Below are positions 28,325 through 37,263 of a DNA stretch of 64,000 bases, piece after piece. Source of the DNA: Sphingomonas aracearum (GTDB lineage: Bacteria > Pseudomonadota > Alphaproteobacteria > Sphingomonadales > Sphingomonadaceae); contig NZ_QQNB01000002.1 in NCBI RefSeq assembly GCF_003345355.1, positions 1-64,000 of the forward strand. The letters are read 5' to 3'. The notes beneath the pieces were generated by a model. It was not told the origin of the DNA. It ran no database searches and saw only the letters and a program-made list of their open reading frames with translations. A program made the translations under genes and the position numbers. Position 1 is the first letter of the stretch, and the number at the start of each line of letters is the position of its first letter.

Positions 28325-29638
28325 ATGGCCGACCTCTTCGCCGCCTTCGATCCCCCGCCGCCATCCGCCGAGCCGGCCACGGACGCGCCGCTGGCCGACC
28401 GCCTGCGACCGCGCCGGCTGGAGGATGTCGTCGGGCAGGAGCACCTCACCGGCCCCGAAGGCGCGATCGGCCGGATGGTCGCGGCGGGCCGGCTTTCCTC
28501 CATGATCCTGTGGGGACCGCCCGGCACGGGAAAGACCACCATCGCGCGGCTGCTCGCCGATGCAGTCGGCTTGCGCTTTCAGGCGATCTCGGCGGTCTTT
28601 TCCGGTGTTGCCGATCTGAAGAAGGCGTTCGCCGAGGCCCGCGACCATGCCCGGCTCGGCTCGCGCACCCTGTTGTTCGTGGACGAAATCCACCGCTTCA
28701 ACCGCGCACAGCAGGACGGCTTCCTGCCCTATGTCGAAGACGGCACCGTCACCCTGGTCGGCGCGACCACCGAAAACCCCTCGTTCGAGCTCAACGCCGC
28801 GGTGCTCAGCCGGGCGCAGGTGCTGATCCTGCATCGGCTCGGCCCCGAGGCGCTGGGCAAGCTCCTCGATCGCGCGGAGGGAGTGGAAGGCCGCCCTCTC
28901 CCGCTGACCCCCGAGGCGCGCGACGCCATGATCGCCAGTGCCGATGGCGACGGACGTTTCCTGCTCAACCAGGCCGAGACGCTGTTCGCGGTCGATCTGC
29001 CGAAGGCGCTCGATCCCGCCGGCCTGTCCGGCTTTCTTCAACGCCGCGTGGCCGTCTACGACAAGGATCGCGAGGGCCATTACAATCTTATCAGCGCGCT
29101 GCACAAATCGATCCGCGGGTCCGATCCGCAGGCTGCGCTCTACTATCTCGCCCGCATGCTCACGGCCGGCGAGGAGCCGCTCTACGTCCTGCGCCGCCTG
29201 ACCCGCGCGGCCGTCGAGGATATCGGCCTCGCCGATCCGCAGGCGCTGGTGCAGTGCATCGCCGCGAAGGACACCTACGACTTCCTCGGCAGCCCGGAGG
29301 GCGAACTCGCCATCGCGCAGGCCTGTCTCTATCTCGCCACGGCTCCGAAATCGAACGCCGCCTACAAGGCGCAAAAGGCCGCCTGGCGCACGGCAAAGGA
29401 GACGGGGTCGCTGATGCCGCCCGCCAATATCCTCAATGCGCCCACCAAGCTGATGCGCGACATCGGTTACGGCGCGAACTACGCCTACGATCACGACACG
29501 GAGGAAGGCTTTTCCGGCGCGAACTACTGGCCCGAGGACCTGCCGCCGCAGACCTTCTACGAACCGACGGGCCGCGGGTTCGAGAAGCGCCTTGCCGAAC
29601 GCCTGTCCTACTGGGACGAGTTGAGGAAGCGGGGTTGA
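28325..29638 (+). CDS. rarA: Replication-associated recombination protein A (AAA+ ATPase)
   Basis: A 437-residue MgsA/RarA ATPase related to clamp loaders that acts at stalled forks. Walker A GPPGTGKT is at 64-71, and Walker B is in LLFVDEIHRFNRAQQD. Sensor I is GATTENPSFELN. The C-terminal oligomerisation part contains SDPQAALYYLARML and the YAYDHDTEEGFSGANYWPE block. ATG 28325 (MADLFAAF) matches the usual N-terminus; ATG 28316 is an alternative. The stop overlaps the next short frame as TTGA. Confidence 0.95.
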   Translation: MADLFAAFDPPPPSAEPATDAPLADRLRPRRLEDVVGQEHLTGPEGAIGRMVAAGRLSSMILWGPPGTGKTTIARLLADAVGLRFQAISAVFSGVADLKKAFAEARDHARLGSRTLLFVDEIHRFNRAQQDGFLPYVEDGTVTLVGATTENPSFELNAAVLSRAQVLILHRLGPEALGKLLDRAEGVEGRPLPLTPEARDAMIASADGDGRFLLNQAETLFAVDLPKALDPAGLSGFLQRRVAVYDKDREGHYNLISALHKSIRGSDPQAALYYLARMLTAGEEPLYVLRRLTRAAVEDIGLADPQALVQCIAAKDTYDFLGSPEGELAIAQACLYLATAPKSNAAYKAQKAAWRTAKETGSLMPPANILNAPTKLMRDIGYGANYAYDHDTEEGFSGANYWPEDLPPQTFYEPTGRGFEKRLAERLSYWDELRKRG

Positions 29639-29832
29639 GGCTGGACAGCTGGGAAGCGGTGGTCGCGCACGCGCTGACGCTGCCCGGGACGGAACTCGGC
29701 ACCTGTTATCGAGAACCGGCGGTGCGGGTCGTCACCAACGGCCGCTTCTTCCTGAAGGTCGGCCATGAACCGGAAGCGATCGCCCGCTCGCGCGATCACG
29801 TTTCCGGGTTGAAGCCGCCACGAAAGCGTTGA
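29635..29832 (+). pseudogene. Truncated MmcQ/YjbR-like protein
   Basis: A 65-codon frame from a TTG that overlaps the rarA stop. The first 45 residues look like an MmcQ/YjbR domain (SWEAVVAHALTLPGTELG, YREPAVRV, GRFFLKVG). Family members are about 110-120 residues and continue with an LLETDP...HYEG block that is missing here; after residue 50 the frame runs into KPPRKR and stops. The next gene begins inside its stop. A deletion during the packing of this junction is the simplest explanation, although a short functional product cannot be excluded. Confidence 0.55.
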
Positions 29833-30683
29833 CCTCGTTCGATCATTTCGTCGCAATCGACTGGTCCGGCGCGATCGGTCCGGTGCAGCGCGGCATCGCC
29901 GTCGCGATCTGCGAAAGGGACGGAGCGCCGCGGCTCCTCGACCGGTCCTGGTCGCGGGTGGCGGTGCTCGACTGGCTCGCCACCGAACTGCCGCCACACA
30001 CGCTTGTCGGTCTCGATCTCGGGCTTTCCCTGCCCTTTGCGGACAAAGGCGCCTTCTTCCCGGGCTGGGAGGAAAGCCCGGCGGACGCGCGCGCACTCTG
30101 GGCGCTGGTCGACCGGCTCTGCAGGGACGACCCGCATCTCGCCGCCACCAGCTTCGTCGATCACCCACAGGCCGCCCGCCACTTCCGCCGCCATGGCGGG
30201 CGCACCGGCGACCTGTTCGGCGCAGGCCGCGGCCGCCTCCGCGTCACGGAAGAGCATCAGCGGGCGGCAGGCCTGAACCCGTACAGCAACCTCAATCTCG
30301 TCGGCGCCGCGCAGGTCGGCAAGTCGAGCCTCACCGGCATGCGTGTTCTTCATCGCCTGGCCGGCGCGCTGCCGATCTGGCCGTTCGATCGGCCGGGGAC
30401 CGGCTCGTTGATCGTGGAGATCTACACTACCATCGCGGCGGTCGCCGCCGGGCGCCCGAAGAACCGGGCCAAGATGCGCACGGTGGAGGAACTGAACGCC
30501 GCGCTCGCCGTGCTCGGGAGCCCGCTCGTGCCGGGTCACGGGGCGATCGACGATCACCGCAGCGATGCCCTGCTCGGCGCCGCATGGTTGCGCATCGCGG
30601 CGGGCGACGCCCGCTTGTGGCAGCCCCCGGCCCTCACCGCCGATCTTCGTCGCACGGAGGGCTGGACGTTCGGCATCCCCTGA
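29829..30683 (+). CDS. RNase H-fold protein (DUF429-like), function unknown
   Basis: A 284-residue protein starting at a TTG that overlaps the preceding stop. By eye it has the spacing of an RNase H-like nuclease domain: AIDWSGA near residue 10, GLDLGLSLPF at about 60, IVEIYTT at about 198, and DDHRSDALLGAAWL at about 240. This places acidic residues where DUF429 proteins have them. The family is predicted to be nucleolytic but is uncharacterised. It lies between rarA and tRNA-Thr, so a DNA-processing role is conceivable but unproven. Confidence 0.6.
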   Translation: MTSFDHFVAIDWSGAIGPVQRGIAVAICERDGAPRLLDRSWSRVAVLDWLATELPPHTLVGLDLGLSLPFADKGAFFPGWEESPADARALWALVDRLCRDDPHLAATSFVDHPQAARHFRRHGGRTGDLFGAGRGRLRVTEEHQRAAGLNPYSNLNLVGAAQVGKSSLTGMRVLHRLAGALPIWPFDRPGTGSLIVEIYTTIAAVAAGRPKNRAKMRTVEELNAALAVLGSPLVPGHGAIDDHRSDALLGAAWLRIAAGDARLWQPPALTADLRRTEGWTFGIP

Positions 30684-30700
30684 CGCAAAGGAGCGCTCGG

Positions 30701-30775
<75 letters not shown>

Positions 30776-30804
30776 TCTCCCCACTGGTGCGTTCCGCCTG
30801 CGCA

Positions 30805-31512
30805 ATGATCCGCCGCAACACCATCAAGGTCGCCAGTTACAACATCCACAAGGGCATCGGCCTCGATCGCCGGCGCGATCCGGCCCGCGTGCTGGAGGTG
30901 TTGCGGGAGATCGACGCCGATGTCGTGGCGCTGCAGGAGGCGGACCGCCGCTTCGGCGCGCGGGTCAGCGTCATTCCGCCGCACCTGCTGGAAGAGCATA
31001 GCCCCTATGCCGCCGCGCCGCTGGGTCATCGCGTTTCCAGTATGGGGTGGCATGGCAACGTCCTGCTTCACCGCCGCGAGGACTCGCTGCTCGACTGTGC
31101 CGCGCTGCACCTTCCGGCGCTGGAGCCGCGGGGCGCGGTGATGGCGGACGTGCGCGTTGGCGGCATGCCGCTGCGCGCGGTCGGCATGCATCTCGACCTG
31201 TCGGGCCTGTGGCGCCGGCGCCAGGCCGCGGCGATCCTTGGCCACCTCGAGACCGCCGGACAGCCCCTGCCGACGGTGATGATGGGTGACCTGAACGAAT
31301 GGGGCAATGCGGGCTGCCTGCGCGACTTCGCCCGCGGCTTCGCCTTTGCGCCCACCGCAGCGAGCTTCCACGTCCGCCACGCTGTCGGCAAGCTCGACCG
31401 CATCATGGTGTCGCCGGAACTGCGCGTGGTGGACTGCGGCGTCCATGCCAGCGCCACCGCGCGCAAGGCCAGCGACCATTTCCCGATCTGGGCCGTGCTG
31501 GAGCCTGCCTAG
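30805..31512 (+). CDS. Endonuclease/exonuclease/phosphatase family protein
   Basis: A 235-residue EEP-fold phosphodiesterase. Metal and catalytic motifs are VASYNIHKGIG (Asn), VALQEADRR (Glu), GDLNEWG (Asp/Asn) and the final SDHFPIWA (Asp-His). The family includes nucleases and phospholipid phosphatases; E. coli YbhP, which is linked to a cardiolipin synthase, is similar in size. The stop is 3 bp ahead of the patatin-like gene, so the two are probably translated together, and a lipid substrate is inferred from that. ATG 30805 follows directly after tRNA-Thr. Confidence 0.85.
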   Translation: MIRRNTIKVASYNIHKGIGLDRRRDPARVLEVLREIDADVVALQEADRRFGARVSVIPPHLLEEHSPYAAAPLGHRVSSMGWHGNVLLHRREDSLLDCAALHLPALEPRGAVMADVRVGGMPLRAVGMHLDLSGLWRRRQAAAILGHLETAGQPLPTVMMGDLNEWGNAGCLRDFARGFAFAPTAASFHVRHAVGKLDRIMVSPELRVVDCGVHASATARKASDHFPIWAVLEPA

Positions 31513-31515
31513 GCG

Positions 31516-33777
31516 ATGCGCGAAAAGGAGCTACGCCTCGCACTGGTCTGCTATGGCGGGATCAGCCTTGCCGTCTACATGCACGGCATCTCCAAGGAGA
31601 TCTGGCGCATGGCCCGCGCGAGCCGCGCCTTTCACGACGGGGAGGAGCCGGAACTCGGCAGCCAGGGCGTCTACCGCCAGCTGCTGACCGAGATCGAGGA
31701 GGTCACCGGCACCCGGATGCGCGTGCTGGTGGACATCATTTCGGGCGCAAGCGCCGGGGCGCTCAACGGCATCTTTCTCGCGCAGGCGATCGCCACCGGG
31801 CAGAGCCTGGAGCCGCTTACCGATCTGTGGCTCGATTCGGCGGACGTCACCGCGCTGATCGATCCCGGCCAGGCGCCGCAGTCGCGCTTCACCAAGGCCT
31901 GGGCGTTGCCGCTTGCCTGTCTGGCCGCCAATCGCAGCGGCGACCGGATCGACGAAACGGTGGAGCCCGCCGCGCGCGACGAAGTGCGCGCCAAGCTGTC
32001 CCATTTCGTCCGCTCGCGATGGTTTGAGCCGCCGTTCGGGGGCGAGCTGTTCACCAACATGATCCTGGATGCGCTGGACGCGATGGCGGCCGGACCGCGC
32101 GGACCGCGCCTGCTGCCGGACGGACAGCCGCTGGACCTCTCCGTCACCGTCACCGATTTCCGCGGCCATCCGGAGCGGCTCAGCCTCAACTCCCCCGCGG
32201 AAGTGGTGGAAACCGAGCATCGCCTGGTTATCGACTTCACCGATGGCGGGGCGCCACGTGAAACACTGGCGCACACCGCCGAGCTCGCCTTCGCCGCGCG
32301 GGCGACTTCGAGCTTTCCAGGCGCCTTTCCGCCGTTCCGCGTAACCGAGCTCGACCAGGTTCTCGCCGCCCGTGGCACGCATTGGCCGGGGCGCGCCGAT
32401 TTCCTGGCGCGCGCGCTGCCCCGGCATGCGGCGGTGAACGGAGCCGAGCAGGCGGTGCTGATCGACGGGTCGGTTCTGGCCAACGCGCCGTTCCGCCCGG
32501 CCATCGAGGCGCTCCGCGAGCGGCCCGCGCGTCGGCAGATCGATCGCCGCTTCGTGTTCATCGATCCCTCGCCCGGCATCAAGCTGGGCGTCCGTGCCAT
32601 CGCCAGCGAACAGCCCGGCTTCTTCCAGACGATCATCGGCGCCGTGTCCGAGCTGCCGCGCCAGCAGCCGATCCGCGACAATCTGGAGGCCATCGCCGAG
32701 CGCTCGCACCGGATCGACCGGATGCGCGCGGTGATCCGCAGCCTCCGGCCCCAGGTGGAGGCGCAGATCGAGGGTTTGTTCGGCTATACCCTCTTCCTCG
32801 ATCGCCCCACGGCAACCCGGCTTGGCCATTGGCGCGCCCGGGCCCATGCCGCCGCAGCGCGCAATGCCGGCTATGCCTATGCCGCCTATGTCCACCTGAA
32901 GCTGGCATCGGTGATCGACTCCGTGGCGGACCTTCTGGATCGTGTCGGGGACGAGCCGGGACCGGCGCCCACCGCCCGGCTCCGTCGCCTTGTCGCCGAC
33001 GCGGCGCCGTCCGGTGACACCGGAGCGGCGACCGCGGATTTCCTGCGCGACTTCGATCTGGGTTTTCGCATCCGCCGGCTTCGCCTGCTCAGCCGCCGCA
33101 TCTCCGAGCTGGAGGTGGATGAGGACGAGACCGGCCTCGCCGCCATGCGCGAGGCGGTGTACGAATCGCTGGGAAACTATCTGGAGGCGGGCCGCTCCGA
33201 GCCGCATGCGGGCCTGCGCCGCGCCGTGCGCTCGCTGCGCAGCGATGCCGCCCCGCTTCTTGCCCGCCTGGCCGCCCAGCTGGACCTCAGGCGCCTCGAC
33301 CTGGAAACCGACGCGCGGCTGGCGGCGGCGTTCACCGGCGCCCGGCGCGAGATCCTGCGGCCGCTTCTCCTCACCTATCTCGGCTTTCCGTTCTTCGATG
33401 CGGCCACGCTGCCGCTGCTTCAGGGCGAGGGTCTGGACGAGTTCGATCCGGTGAAGGTGGACCGCATCTCGCCCGACGACGCCACCTCCATCCGCGGCGG
33501 CGGGGCGGAGGCGACGCTCAAGGGCATCCAGTTCAACTCGTTCGGCGCCTTTTTCAGCCGCGCCTATCGCGAGAACGACTATCTGTGGGGCCGCCTGCAC
33601 GGTGCGGAAAGGCTGATCGACATTCTCCTTTCCTCGCTGCCGCCCGGCGCGCGGCTGAAGCCGGGACGGCTGGCCGCGGCGAAGCGCGCCGCATTCCGAG
33701 CCATCCTCGACGAGGAAGAACCGAAGCTCACCGCCATTCCCGGCCTGGTGGAATCGTTACGCAAGGAGATCGGTTGA
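31516..33777 (+). CDS. Patatin-like phospholipase-related protein (TIGR03607 type)
   Basis: A 753-residue protein whose N-terminal third is a patatin-like lipase domain: a Gly-rich oxyanion segment CYGGISLAVYMHG (12-24), the nucleophile elbow GASAG with Ser79, and the catalytic Asp317 in IDGSVLANAPF. The remaining 400 residues are mostly helical and have no recognised domain, which is the layout of TIGR03607 proteins. It lacks a signal peptide, so it should act in the cytoplasm or at the inner membrane. It directly follows the EEP phosphatase. Activity on phospholipids is inferred. Confidence 0.85.
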   Translation: MREKELRLALVCYGGISLAVYMHGISKEIWRMARASRAFHDGEEPELGSQGVYRQLLTEIEEVTGTRMRVLVDIISGASAGALNGIFLAQAIATGQSLEPLTDLWLDSADVTALIDPGQAPQSRFTKAWALPLACLAANRSGDRIDETVEPAARDEVRAKLSHFVRSRWFEPPFGGELFTNMILDALDAMAAGPRGPRLLPDGQPLDLSVTVTDFRGHPERLSLNSPAEVVETEHRLVIDFTDGGAPRETLAHTAELAFAARATSSFPGAFPPFRVTELDQVLAARGTHWPGRADFLARALPRHAAVNGAEQAVLIDGSVLANAPFRPAIEALRERPARRQIDRRFVFIDPSPGIKLGVRAIASEQPGFFQTIIGAVSELPRQQPIRDNLEAIAERSHRIDRMRAVIRSLRPQVEAQIEGLFGYTLFLDRPTATRLGHWRARAHAAAARNAGYAYAAYVHLKLASVIDSVADLLDRVGDEPGPAPTARLRRLVADAAPSGDTGAATADFLRDFDLGFRIRRLRLLSRRISELEVDEDETGLAAMREAVYESLGNYLEAGRSEPHAGLRRAVRSLRSDAAPLLARLAAQLDLRRLDLETDARLAAAFTGARREILRPLLLTYLGFPFFDAATLPLLQGEGLDEFDPVKVDRISPDDATSIRGGGAEATLKGIQFNSFGAFFSRAYRENDYLWGRLHGAERLIDILLSSLPPGARLKPGRLAAAKRAAFRAILDEEEPKLTAIPGLVESLRKEIG

Positions 33778-33824
33778 GCCGCGGCGGGCTGGCAATCGCG
33801 GCGGGACGCGGCTAGCGTTGCGCC

Positions 33825-34169
33825 ATGCAGTTCCTGAAGATCCTGTTCTGGTGCCTGCTCACCTTTCTCGCCGCGCTGTTCACCTATGGCAACTGGACCA
33901 CGGTGCCGATCCGGCTGTGGGGCGGGCTGATCGCCGAGATCAACCTGCCGCTGCTGCTGTTCCTCCTGTTCCTGTGCGGCTTTCTGCCGATGTGGCTGTA
34001 CCACCACACGGTGCGGTGGCGGCTGCGCCAGCGGCTGGCGAGCGCGCAGCGCGCCGTGAACGACTTGCGGCTGGTACCGCCGCCACCTCCTGTGATGGCG
34101 AACGAGCCGATCCCGGCGCCAGCGCCTGCCCCGTCCGCCGCGCCTGACGTTCCCCCGGAGCCCGCCTGA
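33825..34169 (+). CDS. LapA family membrane protein
   Basis: A 114-residue protein with two N-terminal transmembrane helices (about 5-22 and 38-60), a short polar loop between them, and a basic coil segment (RWRLRQRLASAQR) followed by a Pro/Ala tail. This matches LapA (lipopolysaccharide assembly protein A / DUF1049), which in E. coli works with LapB to control FtsH-mediated LpxC turnover. In an organism that probably lacks LPS, the role must differ. The last base overlaps the first of pyrF, and lapA-pyrF-trpF is a conserved alphaproteobacterial order. Confidence 0.85.
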   Translation: MQFLKILFWCLLTFLAALFTYGNWTTVPIRLWGGLIAEINLPLLLFLLFLCGFLPMWLYHHTVRWRLRQRLASAQRAVNDLRLVPPPPPVMANEPIPAPAPAPSAAPDVPPEPA

Positions 34170-34840
34170 TGAACCGCGTCTTCGTCGCGCTCGACACGCC
34201 CAAGCTGGCCACCGCAAAGGAACTCGCCCGCCGCGTCCGCCATCATGTCGGCGGAATCAAGCTGGGTCTCGAATTCTTCCTCGCCAACGGCCGGCACGGC
34301 GTTCACGAGATGGCCGAGATCGGGTTGCCGATCTTTCTCGACCTGAAGCTGCACGACATCCCCAACACGGTGGCCAAGGCGATCCAGGCGCTTGGCGATC
34401 TCGAGCCGGCCATTCTCACCGTCCATGCCGCAGGCGGTCGCGCCATGCTGGAGGACGCGAAAGCGGCCGCGCCGGCGGGCACGAAGGTCGTCGCGGTGAC
34501 CATGCTCACCAGCCTCGATGCGCAGGACATGGCGAGCATCGGCCTTGCGCCCGATCCGCATGCGCAGGTGATGCGGATGACCGAGCTTGCCCAGGCAGCC
34601 GGGATCGACGGCATCGTCTGCTCCGGCGCGGAAGTGGCCGCCGCGCACACGCTGTGGCCGCGCGGCTTCTTCGTCGTTCCCGGCGTCCGCCCGGCGAACG
34701 GCGCCGTGGGCGATCAGAAGCGGGTAGTGACGCCGCGCACCGCGCTGGATGCAGGCGCATCCATTCTCGTTATCGGCCGCCCGATCACGAGCGCTGAAGA
34801 CCCGGACATGGCGGCGCGCGAGATCGGGGCCACGCTGTAG
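34169..34840 (+). CDS. pyrF: Orotidine-5'-phosphate decarboxylase
   Basis: A 223-residue TIM-barrel enzyme that converts OMP to UMP. The catalytic K-x-K-x-x-D network is in FLDLKLHDIPNTV. The phosphate-binding part is VVPGVRPANGAVGDQKR near residue 170 and ILVIGRPI near residue 205. Its start codon overlaps the lapA stop by one base, and the VOC gene follows 3 bp later. Confidence 0.96.
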   Translation: MNRVFVALDTPKLATAKELARRVRHHVGGIKLGLEFFLANGRHGVHEMAEIGLPIFLDLKLHDIPNTVAKAIQALGDLEPAILTVHAAGGRAMLEDAKAAAPAGTKVVAVTMLTSLDAQDMASIGLAPDPHAQVMRMTELAQAAGIDGIVCSGAEVAAAHTLWPRGFFVVPGVRPANGAVGDQKRVVTPRTALDAGASILVIGRPITSAEDPDMAAREIGATL

Positions 34841-34843
34841 CCC

Positions 34844-35191
34844 ATGGCGCTGATCCGCCCGTTCGTGCCCGCGCGCGATTTCGCGCTGTCCCGCGGCTTC
34901 TACGAGGCGCTGGGTTTTTCCTGCACCTACGCGGCCGACGATCTGGCCATCTACGACCTCGAGGGCGCCGGTCTGCTGCTGCAGAACTATTATGAGCGCA
35001 GCTGGGCCGAAAACACCATGTTTCAGCTGTTCGTCCACGATCTGGACGAATGGTGGCAGCGCACCGCAGACCTCCCGCAGCGTTTTGGCGTGCAGCCGCC
35101 CGCCGCTCCCGTGCTGAAGCCCTGGGGCCTGCGCGTCGGCATGCTGTGGGATCCGGCCGGCGTCCTCTGGCATGTTTCCGAAGCCGCTTGA
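34844..35191 (+). CDS. VOC family (glyoxalase/bleomycin-resistance-like) protein
   Basis: A 115-residue single vicinal-oxygen-chelate domain. Paired beta-alpha-beta-beta modules are visible (PFVPARDFALSRGFYEALGFS and the C-terminal DPAGVLWHVSE). The metal-ligand histidine of glyoxalase I is not clear, so it may bind a small ligand without catalysis. It lies 3 bp after pyrF and overlaps the upstream reading of trpF, consistent with one transcript. Confidence 0.82.
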   Translation: MALIRPFVPARDFALSRGFYEALGFSCTYAADDLAIYDLEGAGLLLQNYYERSWAENTMFQLFVHDLDEWWQRTADLPQRFGVQPPAAPVLKPWGLRVGMLWDPAGVLWHVSEAA

Positions 35192-35222
35192 GTTTCCCGC
35201 GCCGAGCGCCGATCTGCCGCCA

Positions 35223-35858
35223 ATGACCACCGCCAAGATCTGCGGCCTTTCCACCGACGAAGCGCTCGACGCGGCGATTGCCGGTCGGGCCAGCCATGTC
35301 GGCTTTGTCTTCTTTGCGGCCTCGCCGCGCAACGTGACCTTCGACCGGGCGGGCGCCCTTGCCGCGCGGGTTCCCGATGGCATCGGCCGCGTGGGCGTGT
35401 TCGTCGATCCGGCGGACGACCTCGTGCTTCAGGCCGCCCGTGACGGTCGGCTCGATGTGCTGCAGCTGCACAAGACCGCGCCTGCGCGCGTCGTGCATCT
35501 GCGTCGCCTCACCGGGCTGGAAACCTGGGCTGCGGTGGCGGTGAAGACCCGTGCCGATCTCGACGCCGCACGCATGTTCGTCGGCGCGACCGACCGGCTG
35601 CTTTACGACGCCAAGACGCCGGAGGGTGCCGCCCTGCCCGGGGGCATGGGCCTGCGTTTCGACTGGACGCTCCTCGACGGCTTCTCCCATCCGTTGCCTT
35701 GGGCGCTGTCCGGCGGGCTGGACGCAGCCAATGTCGCCGAAGCAATCCGACGTACCGGTGCCTCGCTGGTAGATGTGTCCTCCGGCGTGGAAAGCGCGCC
35801 GGGAGCCAAGGACGCAGGGAGGATAGCCTCCTTCCTGCGCGCGGTTGCCGACGCCTGA
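35223..35858 (+). CDS. trpF: Phosphoribosylanthranilate isomerase
   Basis: A 211-residue TIM-barrel enzyme of tryptophan synthesis. The N-terminal AKICGLSTDEAL contains the catalytic Cys, and the phosphate-binding C-terminal segments are ALSGGLDAANV and VDVSSGVE with the catalytic Asp in between. ATG 35223 was chosen because the conserved MTTAKICG begins here; the longer frame overlaps the VOC gene. trpB follows 45 bp later. Confidence 0.95.
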   Translation: MTTAKICGLSTDEALDAAIAGRASHVGFVFFAASPRNVTFDRAGALAARVPDGIGRVGVFVDPADDLVLQAARDGRLDVLQLHKTAPARVVHLRRLTGLETWAAVAVKTRADLDAARMFVGATDRLLYDAKTPEGAALPGGMGLRFDWTLLDGFSHPLPWALSGGLDAANVAEAIRRTGASLVDVSSGVESAPGAKDAGRIASFLRAVADA

Positions 35859-35903
35859 CATACGGGGCTTGGACTTGGCTCCGCTCCGGCCTAAACGCGC
35901 CGG

Positions 35904-37136
35904 ATGAACGCCCCAAATTCCTTTCGCACACAACCGGATGACCGCGGGCATTTCGGTGCATTCGGCGGCCGCTATGTTGCCGAAACGCTGATGCCGCTGA
36001 TCCTCGATCTCGAACGCGAATATCGCGCCGCCCGCGCCGATCCGTCGTTCCAGGCCGAGTTCGACGACCTGATGAAGAACTATGTCGGCCGCCCCTCGCC
36101 GCTCTACTTCGCCGAGCGGCTGACGGCGGAGCTGCGCCAGGGCGCGGAGCCCGGCAAGGGAGCGAAGGTCTATTTCAAGCGCGAGGAGCTGAACCACACC
36201 GGCGCGCACAAGATCAACAACTGCATCGGCCAGATCCTGCTCGCGAGGCGGATGGGCAAGACGCGGATCATCGCGGAGACGGGTGCGGGCCAGCACGGCG
36301 TCGCCACCGCCACCGTCGCCGCGCGCTTCGGCCTGCCCTGCACCATCTTCATGGGCGCCAAGGATGTCGAGCGGCAGAAGCCCAACGTCTTTCGCATGAA
36401 GCTGCTCGGCGCGGAGGTGCACCCCGTCACCTCGGGCGCGGAGACGCTGAAGGACGCGATGAACGAGGCGATGCGCGACTGGGTCGCCAACGTGCACGAC
36501 ACCTTCTACATCATCGGCACCGCCGCCGGCCCGCATCCCTATCCCGAGCTCGTCCGCGACTTTCAGAGCGTGATCGGCACCGAGGCGCGCGCGCAGATGC
36601 TGGAGGCGGAGGGGCGCCTGCCCGACATGCTGATCGCCGCAGTCGGCGGCGGGTCCAACGCCATCGGCCTCTTCCACCCTTTCCTCGACGATGCCGACGT
36701 CCAGATGATCGGCGTCGAGGCGGCCGGCCATGGCGTCGACACCGGCAAGCACGCGGCGAGCCTCACCGGCGGCGCGTCCGGCATCCTGCACGGCAACAAG
36801 ACCTACCTGTTGCAGGACGAGGACGGCCAGATCACCGAGGCGCACTCGATCTCCGCCGGGCTCGACTATCCGGGCATCGGCCCGGAGCATAGCTGGCTGC
36901 ACGAGATCGGTCGCGTGAAGTATCTGCCGATCACCGACGATCAGGCGCTCGACGCCTTCCAGCAATGCTGCCGGCTGGAGGGCATCATCCCCGCCCTCGA
37001 AAGCGCCCACGCGCTTGCCGCGCTGCCCGAGGTCGTCCGCTCGATGCGCGACGATCAGATCGTGCTCGTCAACGTCTCCGGCCGCGGTGACAAGGACATC
37101 TTCACGGTGGCCGAGGCGCTGGGAGTGGAGATGTGA
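35904..37136 (+). CDS. trpB: Tryptophan synthase beta subunit
   Basis: A 410-residue PLP enzyme that joins serine and indole. The PLP-binding lysine is Lys103 in [11 protein letters not shown], and the phosphate loop is [10 protein letters not shown]. The length fits the family. It functions as an alpha2-beta2 complex with TrpA, whose gene follows after a 127-bp gap that contains an inverted-repeat element. Confidence 0.97.
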   Translation: MNAPNSFRTQPDDRGHFGAFGGRYVAETLMPLILDLEREYRAARADPSFQAEFDDLMKNYVGRPSPLYFAERLTAELRQGAEPGKGAKVYFKREELNHTGAHKINNCIGQILLARRMGKTRIIAETGAGQHGVATATVAARFGLPCTIFMGAKDVERQKPNVFRMKLLGAEVHPVTSGAETLKDAMNEAMRDWVANVHDTFYIIGTAAGPHPYPELVRDFQSVIGTEARAQMLEAEGRLPDMLIAAVGGGSNAIGLFHPFLDDADVQMIGVEAAGHGVDTGKHAASLTGGASGILHGNKTYLLQDEDGQITEAHSISAGLDYPGIGPEHSWLHEIGRVKYLPITDDQALDAFQQCCRLEGIIPALESAHALAALPEVVRSMRDDQIVLVNVSGRGDKDIFTVAEALGVEM

Positions 37137-37153
37137 GGGCGCTTTTCTTCACT

Positions 37154-37248
37154 CGTCATCCCGGACCTGTTCCGGGAGCCACCGATCCGCAAGCGCCGCA
37201 GCCCTTTGGTGCGCGGCAGGGTGGATCCCGGAAAAGGTCCGGCAGGAC
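37154..37248. repeat. Intergenic inverted-repeat element between trpB and trpA
   Basis: CGTCATCCCGGACC at the left and GGATCCCGGAAAAGGTCCGG at the right form imperfect inverted arms around a CGCAGCCCTTTGGTGCGCGGC core. The CGTCATCCCGGA type of repeat is a familiar intergenic element in sphingomonad genomes. Here it occupies most of the 127-bp trpB-trpA spacer and could fold in the mRNA. Confidence 0.65.
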
Positions 37249-37263
37249 GGAGGAGCGCGCCGC

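Noticed and set aside
31531..33600. 689-codon open frame antisense to the patatin-like gene
   Set aside because: No motif and typical reverse-frame composition; the plus-strand gene has an intact GASAG and DGS.
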